DNA from: Protopterus annectens
Taxonomy: Eukaryota > Chordata > Ceratodontiformes > Protopteridae
Length of the DNA: 64,000 nt
Direction: 5' to 3'
Assembly (NCBI RefSeq): GCF_019279795.1
Contig: NC_056732.1
Span: 1,080,748,119 to 1,080,812,118 of the forward strand
The position numbers and the translations under genes were made by a program. The notes under the pieces are model-generated. The model did no database searches. It was not told the DNA's origin and was given only the letters and a program-made list of their open reading frames with translations. Below, piece after piece: positions 21,823-32,845 of the stretch (the first letter of the stretch is position 1; every line of letters starts with the position of its first letter).

Positions 21823-22700
21823 ATGATAACAATCAACATTAGGAGTATCTTTAATAAAGTTACTGAATTTCATGGCTGGCTCTCTCTATACACCCCTGAT
21901 ATAGTAGCTATTACAGAAACATGGCTAAAGCCACATATATTAGATACTGAAATAGTTCCAAGGGGCTATAACATTATTCAAAATGACAGACTCTCAAAGA
22001 AAAGGGCAGCCACAGTGGTGCAGTGGTTAGCATTGTCACATCACAGCAAGAGGTTCTCCATTTCGATCCTCGGCTGGGGTGCCTTCTGTGCGGAGTCTGC
22101 ATGTCCTCCCTGTGGTTACGTCGGTTTCCTCTGGGTGCTCTGGTTTCCTCCCACATCCCAAAGACATGCTGTAGGTGGATTGGACACTCTAAATTGGCCC
22201 TAGGTGTGAGTGCTTGCATGTGTGTGCCTTCCATGGACGGTTGGGCGCTGGACTGGCAACTCGACACCGTAAAAACCCTACTGCGAATCATGAGCGGACA
22301 GGTGATCCACTGTGGTGACCCCTAAATAGGAAAAGCCAAAAGAAGAAGAAGATGATTCTCAAAGAAAGGTGGTGGTGTAGCTATAATATATTCCAACTCT
22401 TTAACTATTACATCCCATCCCGAGCCTGCCCCAATTTTCGACAATATGGAATGTCTATTAGCATCTTTACAAATAAACAAAAATAAAAATGTATGTATAG
22501 CAGTAATTTATATTCCTCCAGGCCAAAATATATTTACTCTTGAAAATTTCCTAGCATGGGCAACTCAATGCACCAAATGAAACCATCATTCTAGGAGATA
22601 CTAACATTAACTGGTTCAATCTAACTTCAGACTCCCCAGCAAACTGTATTAACCTGTATATGTTCATGCAACTGGTCACATCTCCCACATAAATACTATA
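21823..22700 (+). pseudogene. L2-like LINE endonuclease, split by a SINE
   Basis: APE-type endonuclease N-terminus: MITINIRSIFNK, then VAITETWLKP (the ITETW catalytic Glu block) and, after the SINE, GGGVAIIYS followed by a VIYIPPGQ block near 22505-22525. The part after about 22560 is phase-shifted, with a GDTNINWF-type block at about 22590-22615 where GDFN is expected. Stops after the SINE mean the protein is not made whole. Confidence 0.7.
22003..22356 (+). mobile_element. tRNA-derived SINE with RTE-type 3' tail, copy 1
   Basis: Inserted in the L2-like endonuclease. An 11-bp target duplication (TCTCAAAGAAA) lies at 21992-22002 and 22357-22367. The 5' part holds box A-like TGGTGCAGTGGTTAGCATTG (22016 onward) and box B-like TTCGATCCT (22063 onward), the Pol III internal promoter layout. 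The 3' end, CTGTGGTGACCCCTAA through an (AGA)n tail at 22309-22352, matches the 3' end of the RTE fragment at 46041-46090 on its own strand. The SINE would thus borrow the RTE machinery. Confidence 0.85.
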
Positions 22701-22923
22701 CAATCAACCAGAATCCATTCTAGAGTGGATCTTTGTTTCAGATCTACAAAAATACTACAACCCAAGTACCCTCCCTAACACACTTAGTGACCATCTACCT
22801 GCCCTTACACACAGAACCAATACTCATTTGCCAAAATTCCACTCATATAGAGCATCTGGGAACCTAATTAATTTTAACCAAACAGCCTTTATCAATGCAC
22901 TAAATCCTGAGGTCTATATTACC

Positions 22924-23223
22924 TGAATGAAAACCCGACTGAGCGAGTCTCAGTTGAGCGACACATAAAGAGCGAAAACCGCTAATTTCAAACCCATGAA
23001 ACTTAACAAGTAAAACAGGTAAACTCTCACTAACTGTTTTATGCAGGGGGGCAAGCTCCCCTGCACCCCCACACCCCCCTACTTTACCAACTCAGAGATC
23101 GAAACTACATTGAAGTAAAGGGACGAATTCCCTATGGTGATCTCCATTCATTCTTGCGATATTAGCGGTTTTCGGTCTTTATGTGTCATTCAACTGGGTT
23201 TCGCTCAGTCGGGTTTTCATTCT
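22924..23223. mobile_element. MITE-like element with long terminal inverted repeats
   Basis: About 300 bp bounded by near-perfect inverted repeats of about 60 bp: GAATGAAAACCCGACTGAGC starts at 22925 and its complement ends at 23223. The inner arms carry AAGAGCGAAAACCGCTAAT and ATTAGCGGTTTTCGGTCTTT. A G/C-run hairpin (GCAGGGGGGCAAGCTCCCCTG, about 23043-23063) lies within. No coding capacity. It splits the L2-like linker region, since LINE sequence resumes at 23226. I could not settle the target-site duplication, so the superfamily is open. Confidence 0.8.
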
Positions 23224-23225
23224 AC

Positions 23226-25380
23226 TGATATAGACCCAAATGCTCACAATTGGACCCCTCTAAAATTCCTACCACTAGAAAAGGCAGTTCACTGTTTTAA
23301 TAATATCTTCCTTAACACCCTAAATGCCTTAGCCCCACTGAGATACAAAAGAACAAAACTCAATCATGCTCCTTGGCTTACAAAACAACTAAACAAGTGC
23401 TCCGATCAAGAGACCAAGCCTGGAAAGAATGGCATAAAAATAAAACTCAAGCAAAGGAAATGCATTTTAAACAACTTCTTAAAGCAAAGAAATTATCCCA
23501 GAATGATAAAAGAAACTATTTCTCACAACAATTATCTAGTTCAAGTAACAACCCCCAAAAATTCTGGAAATCAGTCTCTTCTGTCCTTAATCCTGGAACT
23601 CCACAAAACCCATCATCACCCTTTCCGGACAAAGGCCCTCAACAAACAGCTCATATCTTTAACTCTCACTTCATAGATAGCATTGCTAAATTTGTTAACA
23701 AAGCCCTACCCAATGTCCCCAGTAACATTACAACCACCATAAACTTAAATCTTAATGGTTCCTACTCACATCCCTCACCCTATAATGAAATAAATAACAC
23801 CCCAACAATTCCAGTTTTTATCCTAAAACCTGCACCCACCTCCCAAGTACTCAAGTTACTAAATAAACTAAACACTTGCTCATTACCTGCTGATAACCTC
23901 CCCTCAGAATATCTGAAACTCAGCGCCAAAGCAATAGCTTACCCTGTCACTATTCTAATTAATGATCTATCACTGAGTCCATAATCCCTGAAACTTGGAA
24001 AAAGTCCATCGTTGCCCCATTGCACAAAGGTGGAACTACAAATGACTTAACCAATTACTGTCCCATCTCCATCCTCTCTCCATTATCAAAAAATTAGAAA
24101 AATGTGTACAAAGTCAGCTACTGAAACACCTCTGTGATAACAATCTCCTTGCCCCAGCCCAACATGGTTTTTGACCTGCACAATACTACTACTAGACTTG
24201 TCCAAAGCATTCGATACAGTGTCTCATGCCAAACTAATTCAACAACTTGCAGCACTAGGCTGCTCTCAACAATCCCTTACCTGGCTCTCAAACTATCTGA
24301 GCAACATACAGCAATCAGTTAAATGGTAAAATACACAATCTGGATATATAGTTAACAAAACAAGTGTCCCACAAGGGCCAATTCTGGGACCTTTGCTATT
24401 TAATGTGTTCATAAATGATCTTCACTTAGTCACCTTGCAAAGTTAAATCATTCAATATGCTGATGATTCTACTATAATATCCTCTTCCAATAACTTCTCT
24501 GACCTCCAAAAATAACACTAATTGCCTTTAAAAAACATAGAAATGTGGTTAAACGATGCAAAACTTCATCTAAATCCTGAAAAATCCAAGCTCCTATTGT
24601 TCTCAAGCAAACGACCTCCACATGACTTTATAATCTACTTTCAAAAAAGGACAAAAATTGAAATAGTGAAGTCAGCAAAATTCCTAGACATCACTATCAA
24701 TGACAAACTATCCTTTGGGCAACATATTCTAAATACAATAAAAAATAAAAAAAAACTTCAAATTAGGCAAACTCTATAGGCAGATGTCATACATGGACAA
24801 ACCTACAAAAATAAAACTGGCCAATACCCTCCTACTCCCATCCCTTCTATACAGTTCCCCCATTTTTAATAATTTACATACAGCCCTAAGCAACAAACTA
24901 TAATCATGCTACCAAAAAATAAAAAGTAAAATTTGCCACTGGACTGCCATATAAAACTCACCATTGTCTAGCCATTAAGGAATTGAACTGGTTTGAATTA
25001 CCCCATTTCATTCACTACACCCAAATAACGTTAGCTCATAAACTAATATACAACAAAGATAACTGCCCCTCTCTCCTTTCTATCCTTCACTCCTACACCC
25101 CCCTCCAGAAATCTTCAATCAACTAATAAACAACTCCTAAAGGTTTCCAAACCCAATAAAAAGGGCTGGACATAGCCTGTACTCACACTCTGTATCTAAG
25201 TTATGGAACACCCTACCTCCCTCCATCATACAATTAGATTCTTTAAAAAACTTTAAATGCATGTTAAAACATTATTTTCCCAATAAATAAATATGCCCCT
25301 GCTTACAAAATTATAGACCACCTTAAGCTATTAGTATGTCTCCCATCAATGTCAATAAAATCCTTTCCTGTGAATTGATC
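23226..25380 (+). pseudogene. L2-like LINE linker and reverse transcriptase, broken
   Basis: The linker has PWLTKQL (23361 onward) and SRDQAWKEWHK (23400 onward). The RT, in several phases, shows PLHKGGTTND followed by NYCPISILSP (about 24020-24080), LLLDLSKAFDTVSH (about 24183-24225), SVPQGPILGPLLFNVFINDL (about 24363-24420) and an intact QYADDST box (24452-24472). LNPEKSKLLLFS lies at about 24570. Frameshifts at about 23400, 23985, 24090 and 24320 and several stops inactivate it. Compared with copy 1, the YADD box is preserved here. Confidence 0.8.
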
Positions 25381-25437
25381 CAAAGTATATATTTTATTCA
25401 TTATCTAGCCATAGGGTCACTGTGCTGATATGCAACA

Positions 25438-25698
25438 TCTTCTTCTTTCTGCTTTTCCCGGTTAGGGGTCGCCACAGCAGAACTCCGGTCCTCTAATGAT
25501 TGGCAGTAGAGTTTTATGGTGCCGAGGTGCCTGCCCCACGCCCAACCTTCAACGAAGGCACTCCCATTCACGTATGTCTTTCGGATGCCACTCGACCGCG
25601 GGGAGGACATGCAGACTCCACTCAGAAGGCACTCCAGCCAAGAATCGAATGGGAGAACCTCTTGCTGTGAGGCGACAATGCTACCGCTGCACCACCGT
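25438..25698 (-). mobile_element. tRNA-derived SINE with RTE-type 3' tail, copy 2
   Basis: Same family as 22003-22356, in reverse. On the minus strand it begins ACGGTGGTGCAGCGGTAGCA (box A region, from 25698), has CCCATTCGATTCTTGG (box B region), and ends with CTGTGGCGACCCCTAACC and an AGAAAGAAGAAGA tail at 25438-25470. It is inserted in the 3' UTR of the L2-like copy 2. Flanking duplications are not clear. Confidence 0.8.
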
Positions 25699-26090
25699 AA
25701 TTTGTGTAAACAAAATATGCTCAACACTGACTCTAAAGAGCTTACACAAATCTTTTCACACTATATCATTAATCTTTAGAAAATCTTCCAAGCCACAAAA
25801 CTGTAAAGAAACTTTATTTCTTGATGTATTTGCATTAAAACTTCATATGTTTTGGTATATATAATAGTGTCTTTGCATACTTTTGGATGTGTATACTACA
25901 TTATTAAAGTATGGAAAATTCCCCCCAAAAAAGCATTATGCAATGAAACTTTGAATGTAACTGTAATAATTATGTTTAGTATACTTTGACTCTGTAATTG
26001 GAGCTTTTTTCCCCAGGCCTCCACTGAAAATAGGTTCTGGACCCAGTGGACTTTCCAGTTCAACAAATGTCAATAAATAAATTCTTGTGA

Positions 26091-26935
26091 ACTTAAGTAC
26101 TAGATAAAATATCTGGGGACAAAATTTTACTATTAGCCCAGACTACTCCTGCACATAAAGGATTTGGTTCTCCCTTACCTGTGCCGGGTACTAGAACAGA
26201 CCCACCACCATTTCATAATGGTCAGCAAAGCTACACTAGAGGGAGATGGGACAAAAAGTAAGTTTGTGGGCCAAGCTGTGGCCCCAACAGAATCACTAAC
26301 CTTAGACTGAGACATATTTTTATTTTGTTTTTTCCTTTGAGGTGCAACCAGATTTGATGGGGGAATACCAGAATTAGCATCCATTAAGTAGGTGGGGAGA
26401 ACACTAGTCAGAATAATAAACTGATAGTAGTGGATAATGTATCACAATAATCACTTAAAGTTTATAGTAATAAGTATGTCTCCACACAATTAAATTCTGC
26501 CAAACTGTGGTATTATCACAAAAGGAGTATGAAATGTGTTCATCATTATTTTACAACTGACAGAAGTTAAAGAATTTCCAGTACACAAAATCCAAACACC
26601 AAAGCAACCAATGTGCCAAACCAGTGTTAAAAATTGGCTGCACATATTTTAACCATATTAAACTGCCATAAAATAATGTGGAAGATCTCAGCAGGTCATT
26701 CAGATAACGTCATTTGCAGTAAAATCACCATGCAATATTAAAAGCACACAGTGCAGAGTCATACATAAAATAAATAATGTATAAATGTTGGAAAAATCCA
26801 AATTCTGCAATATTTCATGTCAAAATATGAAAACAAACAGAGTAACAGTAAAGACAGCTGACTGCACGACACAGCCCCAAGTGTCTAACAGAATGCATAC
26901 ACACTACACTTCTGAGAGAAATATTTAAAATATCT
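26091..26935. other. No gene recognised
   Basis: AT-rich sequence between the L2-like 3' end and an L1 3' end. The short frames carry no domain that I recognise. Confidence 0.4.
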
Positions 26936-27970
26936 CTTTTTTTCCAAAATGTATTTATTCATTTTACAAAACAATGACTTAGTATGGTAACAAGAAAAAA
27001 CAAACTATATACAATGTCCATAACAACTAAAAAAGCAATATACATAGGAGAGCACTTAATATTTCTCTAACAGATTAGACAGTTTTGTCCAAGCATGTGT
27101 TGCTAGTCATTGCTTTTATAGTAGCAGTCTCATTCTTACAAATGTATTTCACAAGATGAATAAACTCAACTTTAAAGATAGGAGTAGATTGGGATTTCCA
27201 ATTTTTAGTAACAATTTTCCTTGCTATACAGAGAAGAGACCATATTAAAAATGTTGGTTTTTAAGAATGTCTTCAGGAACAGGAACATTGAAAAAAGGTA
27301 AGTGAGTCAGAAATTATACAGTTGTCATTCCATAGAGCTTAACAAAGATATTTAATGTCTAAAGAAAATAGGGAAATTATTTTGCAATTAACAACCATAT
27401 GTATCCAGTCCACATCTCCAGCATTTCATTTCATCTTTCTTGTATATTATTGCTAGTCTATGTGGAGGGAAAAAACATCTGTGTAAAAATGTCCATGTGT
27501 ATACACGCCAGAACAGGGAAAATGTGGATTCCTTCACCGACTGCAAACAAAGTTTTTTATCTTTTTCTGAGAATACTTGACTATTGACTTAATTTCAATA
27601 ATTCCAAAAAGAAATGTCTGTTTTGCTAAAATCATTTCTGAGAATTTTATAAATAACATATATGTATGTAGTATTCTTGGGTAAGCTATTAATAAATGTT
27701 GAGATAAAATCCAAGATTTTGAAGTTACTCTTATTGTATGCCTCTAATGAGGGGACGAGCTTAGTATGCATAAAATCCTTACAAGTTTGGATGTCCAGCC
27801 AATTGCAATTTTGCAAACTATATCTGCTGATCAAATAGTCTGCAGAACTTATTTTATTAGCCAAGATAATTTGATTCCAATATAATAGGTCATCCTTCTT
27901 AAATTCTAACATTTTCTGAGTATCAAAAGATAGCAAACATTCATTTGTGCAAGCAATAGGAAACATAATT
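26936..27970 (-). mobile_element. L1 LINE fragment, 3' end of ORF2 (5'-truncated)
   Basis: Minus strand. The frame 27966-27595 (123 codons) has the character of an L1 ORF2 C-terminal region (WNQIILANKIS, then short charged and aromatic segments). Downstream on the same strand, MKCWRCGLDT near 27430-27400 resembles the C-terminal Cys-rich block of L1 ORF2. The element ends with AATAAATACA and an A-run at 26936-26945, a poly(A) end as in L1. Many stops after 27590. No RT core remains, so it is a typical 5'-truncated insertion. Confidence 0.55.
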
Positions 27971-28829
27971 AGTAATCAATTCTTAATTAATTGATTATAA
28001 AACATAAGCTTTTGGAGGGGGAGAGAAATACTGAAAGTTTCTTCAAATATAGTAAAAACAAGCATTTGTCAACGATGGAACATAGAAGCCAAATAAACAC
28101 TGTTACAAGCAGAAAAACCACAAGAATTGCTATGAACACTGACAGAACTGAAATATTAAAATATTTTAAAAAATAAATATACAATTGAAAAAGAATAATA
28201 AGTCTAATAACAAAATTACAGGAAGGGGGTCCCTAAATGGGGCTTAACTGAGCAGTAAGATGGAAAAAACATCAATGGGAGAGTCAGAGAACGTTCTTCT
28301 TTACATGACAGAAAATGACTAAAAAATCACTTCCTGTGAAAGCTAAAGGCTTCCCTCTCATGATATGCTCAGCTAATCAGTTGTCATAAGGAGAAGAAGC
28401 GGGGTAATCTGAACTTCTGAAAGCTGGCCAGTACTAGATTACCTTGTCACTAAGGCACTGGTAATGATGCACATCTATTCATACTGCAAGATGGAGTTTT
28501 TATTTTGGCAGAAAAGTGAAATTTAGTCCTTTGCACTGGGTGATAATATAGTTTTCCCTGCAAAATTGCATGTTTTCTTACAAATATCCCACTTTGGACA
28601 TCTGAAATGGTGTCAATGCTAAGAATATATATTGAATAAAGCCAAAAAAATCTGCTCAGTACCACAATCATGTCTAGTTTCTGAGAGTATTTGCAGAAGC
28701 AGTTTTTTTTTATTTAAGAAATTTGTTCAATGATTCTACCTTAAAATGTCTGTCAGTTTTGCCAGTTCTCAAGTGGATCATCAAATCAACACCAGTTAAA
28801 CTTATCACAGGACAAAACAAACATATTGA
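27971..28829. other. No gene recognised; AT-rich
   Basis: Short frames only. Part of it may belong to an outer, degraded unit of the CR1 copy D 5' array, which becomes clear from about 28830. Confidence 0.35.
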
Positions 28830-28929
28830 AGTTCATTTCCACAGAGATCAGCAATGCTTAGCATCTTTGCCTATAATCCTGAACTGATTTACTTGCATCC
28901 AGTACCATCCAGGCAAAGCTATGTTTGTA
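28830..28929 (+). repeat. Outer fragment of the CR1 copy D 5' monomer array
   Basis: TTTCCACAGAGATCAGCAAT onward (28837-28928) matches 34357-34445 at roughly 85% by eye, including GATTTACTTGCATCCAGT. The match stops exactly where CR1 copy C begins, and the next part of the same unit resumes on the other side of copy C at about 33956. This places copy C inside the array. Confidence 0.7.
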
Positions 28930-29128
28930 GGGTTCATAGGTGTGTACTAGGCTAATGGCCCTAGAGCCTTTACAAACCTAGCCCATAGGACTACCCCTGG
29001 CATTGTGCCACCCAACCTTAGTTCCCAGTGCCTCTGTGGAGTAAAGCCACTGGAGTGATCCCTGGGGTGAATTTTCTATTTCCCATCCATTCATCAAGAT
29101 TTCTGTTGAAGACGGACAGTGAGGTGCA

Positions 29129-31092
29129 CTACTTGACATGTATGGGAAGTCTATTCCATAGCATGGGCAGTCTCTGGGTTAAGAACCTGTCCCTCCAGCA
29201 TGTTCTGTTGATTGTGGTAATGAGGTTGAGGTCTCTGTAGCATGTGGTGTGGAGGGATTGGGATTTCTTTAGATGTAGCATTTCTAACACAGCTGGGTCA
29301 GACATGGCTTTGTAAGTCAAGCAGAGATCACCTCTAAGTAGGCGATATGAGATTGAGAATAGTTGGAGTTTTTTAGTCTGTCTGTATAGGACAAATATTT
29401 AAGGCCTAGGATCCTCTTTGTGAGGTACTTTTGCAGCCAGTTGTTGCAGGTGTTCAGTGAGGTACATGCCAAATGGGGCATTGTACTCAATGGTTGGCTT
29501 AATGAGGAAGAGTAGAGGTAGACAATGACCTCTTTCTTCCTGGATGCAAAACCCTTAGTAATGAGATGTGCCATACAGAAGGACTTTCTGACCACAGTGG
29601 CAATGTGGTGGTCAAAAGAGAGGTTGCTGTCAACCTGTGTTTCCCAGATCTCTTATAACGCCTTCTGTGTTCAGTGAACTACCATTGATGTGGTATTTCA
29701 TGGGAACCAGGTTTCTCCCATAGGGGATGACGACACATTTTTTTGGCATTGAGCTTAAATCCATGGTTTTGACACCAGTCATTGGTCTCAGTGAGGCCTT
29801 TCTGTAGGATGTCAACATCACTTGGGGAGTTAATAATACCTCCCAACTTGCAATCGTCTGCGAACATTGTCAGCAAGAGTCCCTCCGTGTTGGCCTGGAC
29901 ATCAGAGAAGTAGATACCAAACAGGAGAGGACTCAGGACCGAACCCTGTGGGACTGCACTCATGACTGGTCAGCAATCTGACTTGGAGTCAGCTACTTTT
30001 ACACTGTGGGTTCTACCTGTGAGACAGTTTGCAACCCACCTAGTAATATAGGGGTTGATGCCTAGCTTAGTGAGTTTTTCTATGATTCCTGAGTGGAGAA
30101 TGGTATCAAAGGGCTTGGCCAGATCAAGGTAGGCTGTATGAACCACCCTGCCTTCATCCACGGCTCTGGTAATTGACTCAAAGAAATTGACCAAGTTGAG
30201 CAGTCATGATCTACCCTTCACAAAACCAAACTGTGTGGGATCCAGAGTTTGGAGATTCCCTATATCCTTGTTTATTAGGTCCATGATGATGCGTTCCATA
30301 GCATTGAATATCAGACTCGTCAGGCTAATGGGGTGATAGTTCTCAGGGTCTGTACTCACTCCTTTGTGGAGAGGGATGACTGTAGCAGTGCGCCATTTGG
30401 TAGGGACAAAGCCTGAGGTGAGGCTGTGATTGAACAGGGCATACAGGTGAGGTGCCAGTTCACTCTGTAGTTCATGTAGAACACAGCCATGGATATTGTC
30501 AGGTCCCATAGAAGCTGTATTCTTGGCCTTAAACAGTGCTGTTTTAACCTGTGGAGCAGTAATACTGGGTATCTGGCAATCTACTAGTATTGTGACTAGT
30601 CCCCTGGGGGGGGGGGAGAGGGGAAAAGTTTGTACTGAATCTGTCCGCCAGTATACTGGCAATATCTGTTGGCTTGGTATAGGAGGTATCATTGTGCAGT
30701 ATCTCAGAGCAAATCTGGGTATTGCCGTAGAGATTCTTTACATAACTATAGAAGGCCTTGCGTTTGTCTTTACTATCTGTTGCAATTCTGTTTTCATAGC
30801 TAGCTTTAGAGGGTTTTATGAGGGATCTCAACTTTTTGTTGAGGCTGATAAGGGAGTTTTTCCAGTCTTGGGACTTCACCTTATTCCTCATCAATTTCCT
30901 CCTTCTGTTGTAGAGTTTGTTTATGGCAGGGGACCACCAGATTGGCTTCCTTTTTTTGGAGGAGAGCATCTTGGTTCTATTGGGTATGCTGAGATCCAAG
31001 CATTTGTGTATGTGTTCGTACAGTGCATTAGTGTATGATTTGGCAGTCATGCAACTGATCCCCATTTGCACTGGTGCAGTGAAGTTAGCCAC
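29129..31092 (-). pseudogene. CR1 copy C ORF2: linker, reverse transcriptase, C-terminal region
   Basis: In element order: linker frame 31092-30544 (KPIWWSPAINKLYNRRRKL; then DIASILADRFSTNFSP), RT start 30692-30204 (GPDNIHG, VIPLHKG, FGFVKGRS), 30194-29970 (AYLDLAKPFDTILHSG, where the usual KAFDTIPHSG is changed), 29963-29679 (PQGSVLSPLLFGIYFSDV and an intact FADDCKLGG box), 29595-29317 and 29320-29129 (C-terminal CWRDRFLTQRLPMLWN). At least five frameshifts separate these frames. A G-run of ten at 30607-30616 lies at one phase change. Confidence 0.85.
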
Positions 31093-31116
31093 CCTCTGTT
31101 TATTAGGAGCCCAAAG

Positions 31117-31960
31117 TTAGGTTTGGAGAAGTTTTTCATGGTGGTTACCTTTGCGGAGGGGGGGGGGGTGGATTTCCAAGGTGATTAGTTTGTGATCGGA
31201 TCTAACCAGGGAGGAGCTGACTACTAGTGTAGAGCAACGGTCGCCCATGTTAGTAATGACCAGGTCAAGGATGTTGCTACTTCTAGTGGGGATAAGAACA
31301 AGCTGGTCCTGGGCATTGGAATTAATGAATTCCAGGAAACGTTGGGCAAGTGTATTGGTACATGAGTCGCTTTCCCAGTTAATGGAGAGGTAGTTGAAGT
31401 CGCCCAGTATGAGAGTGTTAGGTTGGACTTTAAAATTCTTCAGGGTGCTTAGGAACATGGAGTGTGAGTCTTGGGACATGGTTGGGGATACTATATCAGG
31501 CTACGACCTTAACCACTGTCTTACGCAATGTTAGGTGCACCTGAAGTATCTCAGATGCATTATGTTGGGCTACCAGTCTGGAGGTGTGCGCATCCTTTAT
31601 GAATATGGAAACACCACCGCCTTTGGAGCTTCGGTCCAAGTTCTGGAGCCAAAAGGTGTGGAATGAGTTATAGCCTGGTAGTGCAGGGGTGCTTTCTGCT
31701 GCCTTGAACGAGGTCTCTGTTATGGCACAAATGTCATTGTTCTCCATTTTAAGGAGTGCTTCGAGTGAGTGCATTGTGAGATTTAAACTTCTAGCATTGA
31801 GCAGCATGACCCTCAGACTGCATTTGTTTATAGCTGTTATGGTGGTAATTTGGTCTTTGGAACACCACCTTAAAAAGGCACTATAGGGGTGGCAAGACCT
31901 TTGGCCAGTATCCAGAAGCTCAGGGATGACAGATGCAGGCCATCTCCAACAAAGCATCAA
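31117..31960 (-). pseudogene. CR1 copy C ORF2: endonuclease
   Basis: Frame 31960-31496 has MLLNARSLNLTMHSLEALL, DICAITETSFK (TET block; the usual W is S here), GGGVSIFIKDAHTSRLVA. Frame 31479-31117 has LGDFNYLSINWE and SDHKLITLEI (catalytic GDFN and SDH blocks). A stop or shift near 31490 separates the halves. It is an APE-type endonuclease that nicks the target in LINE insertion. The start of ORF2 overlaps the end of ORF1 by a few bases. Confidence 0.85.
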
Positions 31961-32845
31961 GGTTTGTCAATCATGTCATACCAGGCAGTCAGGTACTGGA
32001 TTGCCTTACAATAATACCAGAAACCTAGCCAATTGTTGAAATCATTCATTTTCTGCTTGTACTGTGGTATCATTCTGGGCGATGGTAGGATGCTGCTCAG
32101 GGCTAGGGTCATACTCGCCTGGGCTACATAATCCGAGAGCTCCTCCATGCCTCTTTTCATATAGTCCAGGGAGGTACATCTCAGGTCATTTACACTCACA
32201 TGTACGATGGCAGAGTCATATTTGTACCTGTTGTTGAGGGACCTGAGTGCATGCGTTATGTGGTGGATCCTACCATCTGACAGGCAGCTGACTGCTACTT
32301 TCTCCTTATTCAACCTAGTGAGTGGGACATCAACTGTGCCTCACCATCAAGTCACCTATGACTAGTGTGTTGGGTATGCTGTTTTGCCTTAGGGGTTTTG
32401 GTTGAGTGGCACACTGTTTAGGAGAGTTATGTGTCTCGTGATTAGTGTTGTATTGTGGTGGTCGAGTGCATTTCTGCGTTGGAGGTCTCTGCTGTTTGGG
32501 TAGATTTTTATTGAGAGCCTCTGCCAAGGTGGGTGTGCGGTTTGTGTTTTTATGTAAAGGCAGTGCTGGTGTGTGTTCTGGAGGGCTATGTGTTCCATGT
32601 GGTGTGGTGCAAGTGTTGACTTTCTCCTCTTGACCAGCTATTCTGGTCTTGGCTGGAGAGTATGTGGCTTCCAATTTGGATATATAAATGCATCTCTCGC
32701 AAGTCTGAGTGTTGGGAGGTAAGAGGAGAGGGTTGTCAGTGTACATGAGGCAGTTGCTACATTGCCTCAGGATGCCCAAGTTCACCAGGTTAATAGGAGA
32801 AAGCACAGTGAACTGACCTTTAGACATGCCTGGAGGGGTGGGCAT
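31957..32845 (-). pseudogene. CR1 copy C ORF1: Cys-rich domain plus SGNH-type esterase, broken
   Basis: Frame 32845-32330 (171 codons) starts MPTPPGMSKGQF and has paired Cys blocks (CSNCLMYTDN and CERCIYI, CxxC-x19-CxxC-like zinc-binding layout), a Thr/Pro-rich middle, and VIGDLMVRHS at the end. Frame 32313-31957 (118 codons) has the GARIHHIT-equivalent and VHVSVNDLRCTSLDYM. In copy B the first block reads VIGDSIVRHT, so the Ser expected to be the esterase nucleophile is Leu here, and there is a frameshift between the blocks at about 32320. An esterase in ORF1 is known for CR1 elements; its role is not settled. Confidence 0.8.

Larger units (their letters stand above)
21740..26090 (+). mobile_element. 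L2-like LINE copy 2, with nested insertions
   Basis: A longer copy of the family at 1.7-3.7 kb. It covers endonuclease (21823 onward), linker, RT and a long AT-rich 3' UTR ending near 26090 with the same GGCCTCC...AATAAATAAA-type terminus as copy 1. It is interrupted by a SINE (22003-22356), an inverted-repeat element (22924-23223) and a reverse-oriented SINE (25438-25698). Endonuclease sequence resumes directly after the first SINE, which shows the insertion order. The 5' limit is a guess from where homology begins. Confidence 0.8.

Noticed and set aside
22023-22325. Plus-strand and minus-strand frames of about 100 codons at 22.0-22.3 kb
   Set aside because: They lie inside the tRNA-derived SINE, which is non-coding.
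30496-31038. Plus-strand frame of 180 codons
   Set aside because: It lies antisense to the CR1 copy C linker and RT, which have clear motifs.
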